DNA from: Nitrospiraceae bacterium | Lineage (GTDB): Bacteria > Nitrospirota > Thermodesulfovibrionia > UBA6902 | Reading direction: 5' to 3' | Length of the DNA: 64,000 nt | Assembly: GCA_003599275.1 (NCBI GenBank) | Contig: QZJG01000042.1 | Coordinates: forward strand, 1 to 64,000 | Program-made: the position numbers and the translations under genes | Shown here: positions 17,586-27,183 of the stretch, in pieces | Numbering within the stretch: the first letter of the stretch is position 1 | Layout: each line of letters starts with the position of its first letter | The notes under the pieces: generated by a model | Databases searched by the model: none | The model's input: the letters and a program-made list of their open reading frames with translations, nothing else | What the model was told of the DNA's origin: nothing

Positions 17586-19472
17586 ATGTGCGGCATATTC
17601 GGTATTTTGTTCAGGGAAAAAAGCAGGGTGGTAAAGAAAAATTGGGTGAGTGATGTAATCGATACGATGAGTCACAGGGGGCCGGACGATCAGGGGGTGT
17701 TCACTGACGGCAACATCGGGCTCGGGCACCGCAGATTAAATATTATCGACCTCTCCGCGGGACCTCAGCCTGTGTTTAACGAAAAAGGCGATGTGTGTGT
17801 TGTTTTCAACGGTGAAATCTATAATTTCGGGGCGGTCCGCGCAGAGCTTCAGCAGAAAGGGCATGTGTTCCGTACTAACTGCGATACCGAGGTGATTGTG
17901 CACGCATATGAAGAGTGGGGCAGGGAATCCGTCAGCAGGCTAAGGGGCATGTTTGCCTTTGCGGTCTATGACGGAAAGCGGAAAAGACTCTTTCTTGCAC
18001 GGGACCGGTTGGGAATTAAACCGTTGTATTTCTATGAGGACGCTGACGCTTTTATCTTTGCGTCGGAGATCAAACCTATTTTAAGGACCGGACTTGTATC
18101 TGCCGAAGTCAACCATAATGCGGTCGATTTCTACATGAGCCTCGGTTATGTACCTGCGCCGGAGACCGGTTTCAAAAACATTTTCAAACTTGAACCCGGT
18201 CACTGCATGAGCGTAGATGAAAAGAGCGCTAACAAGAGCGAATACTGGAGACTTGAGCCGAAAGACACAGGGATATCTTTCAATGATGCTTCCATAAAGT
18301 TCAAGAAAATGTTTTCGGAATGCGTGGAGAGCCATCTGATGAGCGATGTGCCCCTGGGTGTTTTTCTTAGCGGCGGCCTTGATTCAAGCGCCGTAGTTGG
18401 CGTTATGAGCAGAAATACGAAAACCCCGGTAAAGACTTTTTCAGTCGGCTACAAAAATGCCGGTGAATTCAGCGAGCTTGAATATGCAAGGAAGGTTGCC
18501 GGGATATTTAAGACGGAGCACCATGAATTTATTCTCGAGCCGGGTGATTTTTTCGGTTCCATAAACACGTTTCTTCACTATTCAGAGGAACCGGTTGTTG
18601 AGAGCGCTGCCATAGCGCTTTATCAGTTGTCGAAAGTGGCAAGGTCTCACGTTACGGTGCTTTTGTCCGGGGAGGGCGCCGACGAGCTCTTCGGCGGATA
18701 TCCGCTGTACTGGAAGATGAAAAATCTCGAACGGCTTCATGATTTTTTCAGGTTTGTTCCCGCGCACAAGACCATCCCCTTTTTCAACATGCTCCCCGAA
18801 AAATACCAGAAATATCTCTACTGGATATCCGTTCCTTTTGCATCAAGATACAAGACCGTCCCGTGCGATGTTGTCCCTTCGATGACGGGGAAAATGTATA
18901 CGGATGATTTCAGAAAGGCCGCGGACAGCAGGCTTGCGGCTTTCTTTGAGGATGCTTACAGAAGGCTTGACGGAATGAGCATGCTGCAGAAGATGCTTTA
19001 TATTGATACAAAGTACTGGCTGCCTGACGATCTCCTTCTGAAGGCTGACAAAATGACGATGGCTACATCAGTAGAACTGCGGGTCCCGTTTCTCGACCAC
19101 GAATTTGTAGAGTTCGCGTTCAGCCTGCCGGATGATTTCAAGGTGAACAACGTACAGGGAAAACTGATATTTAAAAAGGCTGTGGAAGACCTGCTGCCGC
19201 ACGACATCATCTACAGACAGAAAAAGGGGTTCCCGGTCCCCATGAGCCGGTGGTTTTCCGGAGACCTGCACAAGGGCGCTTCGGACATATTGCTTGACCC
19301 CGTGACCATAAACAGGGGCTATTTCAGCAAAGACTATCTGAGAAAAATTCTTCTGAAACATAAACAGGGCGGACAGGACCTGAGCAGGAGGATATTCTCA
19401 CTGCTTGTGTTTGAAATGTGGCACAGGATGTATATTGATGAAGCTTTCCCGGCTGCTAAAAAACATTCTTAA
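17586..19472 (+). CDS. glutamine-dependent amidotransferase, asparagine synthase family (exosortase A-associated type)
   Basis: The 628-residue protein starts MCGIFGI, so after removal of methionine Cys2 is the glutaminase nucleophile. The glutaminase domain (1-~210) has SHRGPDDQG, NGEIYNF and DTEVI. The synthetase domain contains the PP-loop LSGGLDSSAVVG near 260, ELFGGYPLYW near 368 and VELRVPFLDHEFVEFA near 500. The length and organisation fit the exosortase A-associated amidotransferase rather than only housekeeping AsnB. It probably amidates a glycan or glycan-linked carboxylate. GGGGAAGA lies upstream of ATG 17586. It overlaps the next gene by 35 nt. Confidence 0.88.
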   Translation: MCGIFGILFREKSRVVKKNWVSDVIDTMSHRGPDDQGVFTDGNIGLGHRRLNIIDLSAGPQPVFNEKGDVCVVFNGEIYNFGAVRAELQQKGHVFRTNCDTEVIVHAYEEWGRESVSRLRGMFAFAVYDGKRKRLFLARDRLGIKPLYFYEDADAFIFASEIKPILRTGLVSAEVNHNAVDFYMSLGYVPAPETGFKNIFKLEPGHCMSVDEKSANKSEYWRLEPKDTGISFNDASIKFKKMFSECVESHLMSDVPLGVFLSGGLDSSAVVGVMSRNTKTPVKTFSVGYKNAGEFSELEYARKVAGIFKTEHHEFILEPGDFFGSINTFLHYSEEPVVESAAIALYQLSKVARSHVTVLLSGEGADELFGGYPLYWKMKNLERLHDFFRFVPAHKTIPFFNMLPEKYQKYLYWISVPFASRYKTVPCDVVPSMTGKMYTDDFRKAADSRLAAFFEDAYRRLDGMSMLQKMLYIDTKYWLPDDLLLKADKMTMATSVELRVPFLDHEFVEFAFSLPDDFKVNNVQGKLIFKKAVEDLLPHDIIYRQKKGFPVPMSRWFSGDLHKGASDILLDPVTINRGYFSKDYLRKILLKHKQGGQDLSRRIFSLLVFEMWHRMYIDEAFPAAKKHS

Positions 19473-20088
19473 AAACAGCATTCCGCAAAGCCTGCTCCTT
19501 CAGAAAGGCAATAAGGAAAGTAAGAAGATCGCGCTCACTTTCGATGACGGCCCTTTTCCGGAGAAGACTGATAACATACTCGATATATTGAGAAGGCATG
19601 ACATAAAAGCCACCTTCTTTATGATCGGCTCGGCAATAGAAAGCAATAAAGACTTGTTCAGGAAAATTATCGATGAAGGACATGAGATAGGCAATCATTT
19701 TTATAATCACAGGTCTGTATCCGGCCGTTCCTATGAAGAGTTGGACATGGAGGTCTCCACCTGGGAGAAAGTTGTGAAAGATATCGCGCCCCTTTACGAC
19801 TATCCGCGTCTTTTGAGATTTCCTTACGGCCGTTCCGATCTGAAAAGTTTCTGTTATGCGTGGAGAAATAACTGGCGCATAGTACACTGGTCTGTCGACA
19901 GCCGGGATTTGGACCCGATATCGGTTGACGTAATAATTGAAACCCTGAAATCCGGTCCGATCAGTGGTGGAGACATAATTTTGCTTCATGATGATTCAAT
20001 GCACGCTGAAGTGCTGCTCGAATGGATTATTCGGGAGGGGCTGAAATCAGGATACATTTTCAGCAGAATAAGCGAACTAAAAACTTAA
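19438..20088 (+). CDS. polysaccharide deacetylase (NodB homology domain)
   Basis: The 216-residue protein is almost only a NodB domain. Motifs are KIALTFDDGPFPEKT (catalytic Asp pair), IKATFFMIG, the metal-binding GNHFYNHRS, the LLRFPYGRSD strand and a late histidine in ILLHDDS. No signal peptide is evident, although the N-terminus is short and amphipathic. I use ATG 19438 rather than a GTG at 19405 because the latter lies deep in the amidotransferase frame; AGGAT lies upstream of 19438. The protein is likely to deacetylate an amino-sugar unit of the polysaccharide. Confidence 0.87.
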   Translation: MKLSRLLKNILKNSIPQSLLLQKGNKESKKIALTFDDGPFPEKTDNILDILRRHDIKATFFMIGSAIESNKDLFRKIIDEGHEIGNHFYNHRSVSGRSYEELDMEVSTWEKVVKDIAPLYDYPRLLRFPYGRSDLKSFCYAWRNNWRIVHWSVDSRDLDPISVDVIIETLKSGPISGGDIILLHDDSMHAEVLLEWIIREGLKSGYIFSRISELKT

Positions 20089-20103
20089 CAGGAGGAATCT
20101 GAT

Positions 20104-21717
20104 ATGGGCGTATTATTAATAGGACTGGACGGCACCCCCTGGTCGATATTGCATAAATGGATGGACAAGGGACATCTGCCGGCATTCAAAAAAATTTATG
20201 ATAATTCGGCCAGGGGCCCGCTGAGAAGCACCATACCAACTTATACCTGTCCTGCATTGCCGACTTTGTTTACAGGTAAAAGTCAGGGGAAAACCGGGGT
20301 GTTCGGTTTTACATATCCGGATGGCACTCCTGTTTCACTGCGGACCATGAAGGACTACAAATTGTGGAGCATACTCAGCATGAACGGGAAGACGTCCTGC
20401 ATAGTAAATGTCAGGATGCTGTATCCGGTGGAAGAATTAAACGGAGTGATGATTTCCGGCAATCCCGCCCCTTCGGAGGAGAGTGATTATGTATTCCCGA
20501 GAGAACTGAAAAAAAGGATTGCCGGGTTCAGACATATTGAGGACGACAGACTGTCCGAGGCATTGGCCGTTGACCCCAGGAAAAACAGGGACAAGATAGT
20601 TGATATCAGGATTAATATGACCCGGCACAGATACGGTGTCTTTAAGGAATTAAATGCAGAAAGAGAATATGATTTTTCTTTTTTCTGGGTAGGGGGCACA
20701 GACTTTATGGGGCACTGGTTTTGGGATGATGAGGAAGCTTATTTGCGGTACTTCAAAGAGATCGATGCTCTTCTGGATGATATTTCAGTTACATTTAATA
20801 ACCGGGACATAATAATTATTTCGGACCACGGCATGCAGGGCGTGCAGAAGAAAAAGTTTTATGTGAATACATGGCTTGAGAAGATCGGCTATTTGCATTA
20901 CAGGGGCAATATTCTATCGAGGGAGGCAAGGAAGATCATTGCTCCGAAGGCAAGTGTTTTTTTATCAAAAGAAAGAAAGGCAAAGCTGAGGAAATTTCTT
21001 AAAAGAGAAACAACCGCCGCTGAGCGCGCCACGGTGTCCCCGGCAAGCGGCAATGTCATTGAAAGATTGGAATACGGGTCTGTTCATAATATTGACTGGG
21101 ACAAAACGAAGGCCTTTCTGGTGAATGATTGGGGAATTGAGATCAGAGCGGATAAAGGAAGTGAAGCATACGATCAGATCAGAGAGGACATTATCGCCAA
21201 AATGAGGAAACTCGTCGATGATAACGGCAAAGCAATTGTGAGGGATGTTTGGAAAAAGGAAGAAATTTTTAACGGCCCGTACCTTGCAGAAATTCCGGAT
21301 ATTGTATTCATCACAATGGAGGATTACGGAATGGGGATACTGCCGTCACGAGAAATTACGGGAGTTATCAACAAAGATCAATATGGGCGGAGCGACGGCC
21401 GTTATTTCAGAGGCGATCATGAAGGGGCCATTGAAGGGATTTTTATGGCAACCGGCCCTAATATTAAACCGGGCAAATTAAACATCAAAGCGGGACTGCT
21501 GGACATAATGCCGACAGTTTTGCATATGCTCGGTGTTCCCGTCCCCGAGGATGTTGATGGTATTGTATTGAAAGAGTTGTTTAAGGAAGGCAGTCATGCG
21601 TTACTTCAGGATGTAAAAAAGAAGGACTACGGAAGACCCCAGCATCATCCCGATAGTCTTTCGTCCGAAGAAAACAAGGAAATTATAGAAAGCCTCAAGC
21701 AGATGGGATATATGTAA
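20104..21717 (+). CDS. alkaline phosphatase superfamily protein
   Basis: The 537-residue protein is a paralogue of the 7681-9324 product. It has LLIGLDGTPW, the nucleophile segment TYTCPALPTLFTG, GKTGVFGF, IIISDHGMQ near 240, FRGDHEGAIEGIFMATG near 440 and DIMPTVLHMLGVPVPEDVDG near 470. Metal ligands therefore look complete. The ribosome site ACAGGAGGAATC before ATG 20104 is the best in this part of the locus, perhaps marking high expression or a new translational unit. It ends ESLKQMGYM and its stop overlaps the O-ligase-like start (TAATG). Likely substrates are phospho- or sulfo-substituted glycan or lipid carriers, by family and context only. Confidence 0.85.
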   Translation: MGVLLIGLDGTPWSILHKWMDKGHLPAFKKIYDNSARGPLRSTIPTYTCPALPTLFTGKSQGKTGVFGFTYPDGTPVSLRTMKDYKLWSILSMNGKTSCIVNVRMLYPVEELNGVMISGNPAPSEESDYVFPRELKKRIAGFRHIEDDRLSEALAVDPRKNRDKIVDIRINMTRHRYGVFKELNAEREYDFSFFWVGGTDFMGHWFWDDEEAYLRYFKEIDALLDDISVTFNNRDIIIISDHGMQGVQKKKFYVNTWLEKIGYLHYRGNILSREARKIIAPKASVFLSKERKAKLRKFLKRETTAAERATVSPASGNVIERLEYGSVHNIDWDKTKAFLVNDWGIEIRADKGSEAYDQIREDIIAKMRKLVDDNGKAIVRDVWKKEEIFNGPYLAEIPDIVFITMEDYGMGILPSREITGVINKDQYGRSDGRYFRGDHEGAIEGIFMATGPNIKPGKLNIKAGLLDIMPTVLHMLGVPVPEDVDGIVLKELFKEGSHALLQDVKKKDYGRPQHHPDSLSSEENKEIIESLKQMGYM

Positions 21718-22955
21718 TGGCCTTTGCGTGCATTTTCATTTATATGTTTTTCTTCTTCATTCGCCCTCAGGATTGGTGGGGGCCTCTTTTGGGGGTCCCG
21801 GTGGACAACATAATTATTCCTTTCATAATTATCTCCAATCTGTTTCTGTTTCCGAAATTTATCAAATTGTTGAAGATGCCGCAAAGCAAATTTATTCTTT
21901 TATTCGTTGGGGCCGTGTTCCTTTCGAATTTTGTAAACGGTAATACGGACGCCGCCTTCGAATACGGTATAAAATACCTGAAATTTACGATTATCTTTTT
22001 CGCGATAGCTCTCTCGATCAGCTCCGTGCCGAAACTCAAGTGGTTTGTCCCCTATCTGCTTTTGCTAATCACCTTTATTGCGTATCAGGGGATAATTATG
22101 TCGGAGACCGGGACTAACTGGGCAGGACAGTCGCTATACTGGGCCAATAGGGTCAGATGGGTAGGTGTCTTTGACGGGGCCAATATTACTGCTCTTGCCT
22201 TCATATCCGCAATTCCCTTCCTGATGGAATATTTATTAGGGCCATGGAATGCGGCGTACAGGATTTTTGCCGGTATCCTGGGATATTTTATTCTCCAGTG
22301 TTTCTATCTGACAAACTCGAGGGGAGGCTTTATAAGTCTGCTCGCAGTAATATTTTCATTTTTTGCCGGGAGGGTCAAGAATAAGAAAGGAATAATAGCG
22401 GGTTTAATATTCGCAATAATCCTTTTGACCGTAGCCGCACCGTCAAGGATGAGTGAGATAGACGACTCTACACATTCGACAAGGGGGAGGATCAATGCAT
22501 GGAGTGAAGCATTGGACATGGTAAGGTATGATAACCCTCTCTTTGGAATCGGTAAGGGACAGTTTACAAAATACAGCAGTATTATTGCGCATAATGCTTT
22601 CTTGCAGCAATTGGGCGAAACAGGTCTTGTAGGCGCTTTTTTCTGGGTGGGACTGCTCTATACCTCTATTAAAGGTATGTTGATTGTAATCAGAAAGGAA
22701 GATATTGAACCTGTCAACCGCTCGCTTTATCGAGGATATTTCACGGGTGTTATAGGCCTGCTTGCAGGGGCGGTATTCATATCTGCAGACCACGAGCTTC
22801 TTTACATATGGCTGGCTTTTTTAACATCGATAATACTTATTGAAGATATAGATTTGAAATTTTCTCTTCGGGATATGAAAATTATCGGACTGATTGAGAT
22901 CGGATATATATTTTTCACGTATTGCGCCGTAAATATATTTAGAATCATTTATTAA
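21717..22955 (+). CDS. O-antigen ligase/Wzy-like integral membrane protein (exosortase A-associated type)
   Basis: The 412-residue polytopic protein has about 10-11 hydrophobic helices. The N-terminal FFFIRPQDWWGP is typical of the putative O-glycosylation ligase of exosortase A loci, and the large periplasmic loop carries RGRINAWSEAL, NPLFGIGKGQF and AHNAFLQQLGETGLVG, the Wzy_C region. It would polymerise the repeat unit or transfer glycan to a protein or lipid in the periplasm. It is translated from a TAATG junction with the phosphatase-like gene. The choice between polymerase and ligase cannot be made from sequence. Confidence 0.85.
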   Translation: MAFACIFIYMFFFFIRPQDWWGPLLGVPVDNIIIPFIIISNLFLFPKFIKLLKMPQSKFILLFVGAVFLSNFVNGNTDAAFEYGIKYLKFTIIFFAIALSISSVPKLKWFVPYLLLLITFIAYQGIIMSETGTNWAGQSLYWANRVRWVGVFDGANITALAFISAIPFLMEYLLGPWNAAYRIFAGILGYFILQCFYLTNSRGGFISLLAVIFSFFAGRVKNKKGIIAGLIFAIILLTVAAPSRMSEIDDSTHSTRGRINAWSEALDMVRYDNPLFGIGKGQFTKYSSIIAHNAFLQQLGETGLVGAFFWVGLLYTSIKGMLIVIRKEDIEPVNRSLYRGYFTGVIGLLAGAVFISADHELLYIWLAFLTSIILIEDIDLKFSLRDMKIIGLIEIGYIFFTYCAVNIFRIIY

Positions 22956-22960
22956 TTGCA

Positions 22961-24178
22961 ATGAATATCATTTATCACCACAGAACACAGGGTAAAGGCG
23001 TTGAGGGGGTCCATATAAGGGAGATAGTGCGCGCGTGGCAGAAGATGGGGCATAAGGTGGAGATGGTTGAACCTCCCGCCGTATCTGTTTGGAATGAAAG
23101 CAGCGGCAATAAAAAAGCCGGTTTTCCTGCGAAAGTTTATAAAATCATAAGCAGATATGTGCCGGAAATTGTATTTGAGATATTTGAGGCCACTTACAAT
23201 TTTAACGCAGGCGGCAGATTAAGGAAGATATTCAGGAAGGACAAGTATTCCTTTCTTTATGAGAGATATGCACTGTTTAACTGGAGTGGTGCAAAAGAAG
23301 CCAGGAGGGCAGGGGTCCCACTTGTCCTCGAGGTAAATTATACGAATCATACTCCGCTTTACCGCAGGCGAAGCAGCATAATGAGACCCTTTGTAAATTT
23401 GGCTGAGAAATGGATTTTCAAAAATGCGGATGGTTTCATTGTTGTTTCCACATATCTCAAAAAACATTTAATCGGGCTCGGTGTTGATAAAGAGAAGATC
23501 ATCGTATTGACTAATGCCGCTGACCCCGAAAAATTTTCTCCGCTGACAGACGGGAGAGAAATTAGAAGCAGATATGAATTGGACGGGAGGGTAGTAACAG
23601 GCTTTGTCGGCGGATTTTATCCATGGCATGGTCTCGACCTTTTAATTGATTCTTTTAAATCTTTAGCGGGGGATTGTGCTGACGCAGTGTTGCTGTTAGT
23701 AGGAGACGGCCCCATGAAGCCGTCACTTGAGAAAAAGGTCCTGGAATCGGGTCTGCAGGACAGGGTTTATTTCCCGGGGACAATTTCTCATGAAGATTTA
23801 CCAAAGTATATTTCTGCCTTTGATATCGCAATCATGCCTGATTCCAATGAGTATGGTTCGCCGATGAAGATATTTGAATATATGGCCATGGGAAAACCTG
23901 TTGTTGCGCCAAAGTTCGGCCCTCTTGAAGACGGCATTACCCATGGAAAAGAAGGGTTCCTCTTTGAACCGCAAAATGCAAATGATCTTGTTTCCTGTCT
24001 GAGACGGCTGATTGATAATGCAGACCTCAGAAGAGAGCTGGGCAAGAACGGCAGGACAAGGATAATGGACCGGCACAACTGGCAAAATAACGCGGTGTCG
24101 GTGCTGGACCTGGTTGATTCATCCAAAGGCAAGGGCAAAGAGCCGGTCACTGCGCAGCGGCCTGTTTCCGCAAAATAA
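22961..24178 (+). CDS. glycosyltransferase family 4
   Basis: The 405-residue GT-B enzyme begins MNIIYHHRTQGKGVEGVHIR, an opening shared with glycosyltransferases of exosortase loci. Other GT4 marks are IVLTNAADPEKFSP, VTGFVGGFYPWHGLDLLIDS, LLLVGDGPMKPSLEKK and the E-x7-E part within SNEYGSPMKIFEYMAMGKPVV. A retaining transferase acting in the cytoplasm is expected. It starts 5 bp after the O-ligase-like gene and is followed by another glycosyltransferase 11 bp later. Sugar specificity is unknown. Confidence 0.89.
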   Translation: MNIIYHHRTQGKGVEGVHIREIVRAWQKMGHKVEMVEPPAVSVWNESSGNKKAGFPAKVYKIISRYVPEIVFEIFEATYNFNAGGRLRKIFRKDKYSFLYERYALFNWSGAKEARRAGVPLVLEVNYTNHTPLYRRRSSIMRPFVNLAEKWIFKNADGFIVVSTYLKKHLIGLGVDKEKIIVLTNAADPEKFSPLTDGREIRSRYELDGRVVTGFVGGFYPWHGLDLLIDSFKSLAGDCADAVLLLVGDGPMKPSLEKKVLESGLQDRVYFPGTISHEDLPKYISAFDIAIMPDSNEYGSPMKIFEYMAMGKPVVAPKFGPLEDGITHGKEGFLFEPQNANDLVSCLRRLIDNADLRRELGKNGRTRIMDRHNWQNNAVSVLDLVDSSKGKGKEPVTAQRPVSAK

Positions 24179-24189
24179 TATTTTAAAAA

Positions 24190-25374
24190 GTGAACATTCT
24201 TTTTATCACTGCAAGGTTCCCTTATCCGCCGGTAAAAGGCGACAAGCTGCGGAGCTTTAACTTTATTAAAGAGCTTTCAAAAAAGCACTCCGTCCATCTC
24301 CTTTCTTTTATTGAATCACGGGTGGAAAAAGAGCACATTCCGGTGCTCAAAAAATATTGCGAAAGAGTTGATGTTGTTTATCTCCCCAAATGGAAATCAG
24401 TTTTAAAGATGCTGTTCAACATTACTCTGACTGAGCCGTTTCAGGTTGCCTATTACAAATCGAGGAAGATGAAAAACCTTATCAAAAGGTCTATAGCAGG
24501 GGACAGTTATGATCTGGTCCACGTAAATCTGATACGGATGGCAACTTATATTAATGAACTGAAAGGCCTGCCGGCGGTAATCGACCATATAGATTGTCTG
24601 TCGCTTAATATGAAAAGAAGATGTGAGACGGAGAAAGGGTTTCTAAGGAAAAGTTTATTCAGAAAAGAATGGCGGGCAATGATGGAATATGAATGTAAAC
24701 ACAAAGACATTACTTCCCTCGTCACCTCAGGAAAAGACAAGGAGGCGCTTGAAGGATATAATAGAGTGAACGTAATCCCCAACGGCGTCGATCTCGAGGG
24801 CTTCCACTTTGCAACAGACGGAGATATTGAAAAAGATATCGATATCCTGTTTGTCGGCAATATGGGTTATTTCCCAAATGCCCAGGCAGTGGAATTTTTT
24901 CTTGATAAGGTTTACCCGGCTTTAAAACTCAACCGGAGGGACCTGAAAGTATACATTGTTGGGACTGGTCCGAATAGAAAAATAAAAACGTTTTCCGATA
25001 ATAAAAATATTTTCATAACCGGGTTTGTTGAAGACGTGAGGGAATATTATTACAGGGCAAGGTTGTTCATAGCTCCTATGCAGTCGGGTTCCGGCATTCA
25101 GAACAAAATTCTCGAGGCTATGGCATGCGGGATTCCAGTCATAACCACATTATTGGGAAATTCCGGGATCAAAGCTTCACATCAGAAGGAAATCATCGTG
25201 GCAGATACCCCTGAGATGTTTGCAGAAATGATAATCGACCTTCTTGAAAATGCTCAAAAAGGCAGTGAACTATCTTTTAATGCAAGGATATTTGTAGAAA
25301 AACATTTTTCATGGGAAAAGCGAAGCAGGGAGATGGAGATGTTCTATGGGGAAATTGTTTCGGAGTTCAGGTAA
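24190..25374 (+). CDS. sugar transferase, PEP-CTERM/exosortase A-associated type
   Basis: The 394-residue protein opens MNILFITARFPYPPVKGDKL, matching the 'RfPyPpdKGdKiRs' signature of the sugar transferase family named for PEP-CTERM/EpsH1 systems. The GT-B second half has VIPNGVDLEGFHF, DILFVGNMGYFPN, VYIVGTGPNRKI and QSGSGIQNKILEAMACGIPV. The frame begins GTG 24190. This assignment is one of the strongest links of region 1 to an exosortase A system. It is the last gene before a 183-bp regulatory gap. Confidence 0.88.
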   Translation: MNILFITARFPYPPVKGDKLRSFNFIKELSKKHSVHLLSFIESRVEKEHIPVLKKYCERVDVVYLPKWKSVLKMLFNITLTEPFQVAYYKSRKMKNLIKRSIAGDSYDLVHVNLIRMATYINELKGLPAVIDHIDCLSLNMKRRCETEKGFLRKSLFRKEWRAMMEYECKHKDITSLVTSGKDKEALEGYNRVNVIPNGVDLEGFHFATDGDIEKDIDILFVGNMGYFPNAQAVEFFLDKVYPALKLNRRDLKVYIVGTGPNRKIKTFSDNKNIFITGFVEDVREYYYRARLFIAPMQSGSGIQNKILEAMACGIPVITTLLGNSGIKASHQKEIIVADTPEMFAEMIIDLLENAQKGSELSFNARIFVEKHFSWEKRSREMEMFYGEIVSEFR

Positions 25375-25472
25375 TCTTATTCTCCCGGGATCAATGCAGT
25401 CGGTCCGATTTACGTGTTATCAAAAATGCTGCACGGACAATTTTTTTGCTGTACAATGTAAATTAATAAACT

Positions 25473-25515
25473 TGTGATTTATATCACTGGATATTCATAT
25501 AATGCGGCTTATACT
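25473..25515 (+). promoter_or_regulatory. CRP-like class II promoter for the beta-helix gene
   Basis: TGTGATTTATATCACT (25473-25488) is a near-perfect TGTGA-N6-TCACA palindrome. A -10 hexamer TATACT lies at 25510-25515, so transcription would start near 25522. The palindrome centre (25480.5) is then at -41.5, the class II activator position. A TATAAT at 25498-25503 is an alternative -10 but would give poor geometry. A Crp/Fnr regulator gene is 4 kb away at 29241-29939. The region also carries a strong ribosome site, AGGAGGT, before ATG 25558. Confidence 0.6.
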
Positions 25516-25557
25516 TAAGTTAGAAGGAGAAGAGGTCATTTAAACAGGAGGTAAGTC

Positions 25558-27102
25558 ATGGATAGAAAAATCGCTAAACAAATATTCCTGTTTGTCATAA
25601 TTATTTTATCGGGGATATTTATCCCCCGGATTACAAGCGCTGCTACTTATTACATATCTCCTGCCGGCAGCAACAGCAACCCCGGGACGGAATCTCAACC
25701 TTTTGCAACTTTCAGTTACGCCTTTTCAAAAATGTCCGGTGGGGACACTCTTTATATCGCTGACGGAGTGTATCATCAGCAAATAACAGGTATGCCATCC
25801 GGTAGTCCGGGAAATTATACCAAGATTTATGCTGTGAATGACCACAAAGTGGATATAGACGGACAAGGCGTTCTGCCTTCTTCGGGATGGCAGGCGCTTC
25901 TTTATATAAATGGGAAATCTTATGTAGAAATAAAAGGGCTGAAGGTCCACAATAGTTCTTACAGTAATGATGTATGCGAGATTGAAAACAGCAACAATGT
26001 AATTTTCAGGGTTATGGGATGCTGGCAGGCAGGCGATTACAAACACGATAACCCCGTAAAAATATCGAATAGTTCAAATATGTTACTCGAAGATGTCTGG
26101 GCCTTCGGGAGGGGGAGATATAGTGTTCATATGGCGACGGATGCGACAAATGTTATTTTAAGAAGGGTAGTAACCAGATGGGATGACGGAGCATATTCAT
26201 CGGAACCAATTGCGGGTTTTTCGGTTTATAAGGCGTATAATAATATTTTGGAAAACACGATTACCTTTGATCATGCTAACCATCCTGATTGGTTTACGGC
26301 AGGGCATCAGGGGTATTACGTGATCAGTTGGAATACAAGTTATCCCGAAAGCAGAGAGAATAAATTTTATGGGAGTATAGCATTGAATTTGCCTGTAAGT
26401 GGGTTTTCAGTTGAAACAAATGCCCAGCCTGATATAGACAACCATTATTTTAAAGATTGCGTTTCCGTGGATACCTACAGGGGCTTTAATCTACTCAAAG
26501 CCAACACTTCAACTGTTGAACAGTGTTCATTCATCAATAGTTCAGGATCATCATCTGGCAGTCACGGATTATTTAATGGTGTAAACAGCACAAATGCCTC
26601 AGTAAAAAATTCTCTTGTTATCGGGAATGCCGCATATGGTTTCAATAACAACGGCGGAGGGATATCTATATCACACAGCGGTGCATACAATAATACAAAT
26701 GGCAATTATTCAGGCACCTCATGCGCTACAGGATGCCGCACGGACAATCCGCAGTTGAAATACCCGGTGCGCATTGAGTCAACTTCGACATACAAAGGCG
26801 CAGGTGAAAACGGAATGGATATTGGAGCAAATATCATAAACAGATATGAAAACGGCGTCTTGACAAGCAAGGCATTATGGCCTTGGCCCTATGAAGACTG
26901 GATAAAGGAAGATATGTGCGATTCAGCCACTCTGGAGAGCATCGGAAGAACCGGCGCCAGCACCCCGAAGTGGTGCACTACAAACAAGACGCTGACTCAA
27001 TATATATGGGAATATCTCGGAACTCAATGTCCGGAAGATATTTGCAAATATTCTGATCCGGCCCCGTCTCCTCCTCTTAATCTGAAAATTATTACCCAGT
27101 AG
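25558..27102 (+). CDS. secreted right-handed parallel beta-helix protein
   Basis: The 514-residue protein has a signal peptide (basic start, hydrophobic run about 11-25, cleavage near SAA at 28-30). ATYYISPAGSNSNPGTESQP and the PFATFSYAF then GGDTLYIADGVY pattern is the usual opening of pectate-lyase-like beta-helices, followed by many short N-rich turns such as SNNVIFRV, SNMLLEDV and TNVILRRV. Some relatives are polysaccharide lyases or epimerases, others only binders; the active residues are not recognisable. There is no PEP-CTERM tail or membrane anchor. It has its own promoter region, so it can be regulated apart from the biosynthetic genes. Confidence 0.82.
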   Translation: MDRKIAKQIFLFVIIILSGIFIPRITSAATYYISPAGSNSNPGTESQPFATFSYAFSKMSGGDTLYIADGVYHQQITGMPSGSPGNYTKIYAVNDHKVDIDGQGVLPSSGWQALLYINGKSYVEIKGLKVHNSSYSNDVCEIENSNNVIFRVMGCWQAGDYKHDNPVKISNSSNMLLEDVWAFGRGRYSVHMATDATNVILRRVVTRWDDGAYSSEPIAGFSVYKAYNNILENTITFDHANHPDWFTAGHQGYYVISWNTSYPESRENKFYGSIALNLPVSGFSVETNAQPDIDNHYFKDCVSVDTYRGFNLLKANTSTVEQCSFINSSGSSSGSHGLFNGVNSTNASVKNSLVIGNAAYGFNNNGGGISISHSGAYNNTNGNYSGTSCATGCRTDNPQLKYPVRIESTSTYKGAGENGMDIGANIINRYENGVLTSKALWPWPYEDWIKEDMCDSATLESIGRTGASTPKWCTTNKTLTQYIWEYLGTQCPEDICKYSDPAPSPPLNLKIITQ

Positions 27103-27183
27103 CAAAGTATCATCAATAATAACTCAAGCACGCTAACTCCTGGAAACATCGGGGGTTTGCGTTTCTTGATATTCTAATCAAAG

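Noticed and set aside
25434-25449. Possible sigma-54 promoter (CGGACAATTTTTTTGCTG) before the beta-helix gene
   Set aside because: GG to GC spacing is 11, not the required 10, and the -24 box is poor; the CRP-type promoter explains the region better.
25558-27102. PEP-CTERM sorting signal in the beta-helix protein
   Set aside because: The C-terminus has neither the PEP motif nor a hydrophobic helix with a basic tail.
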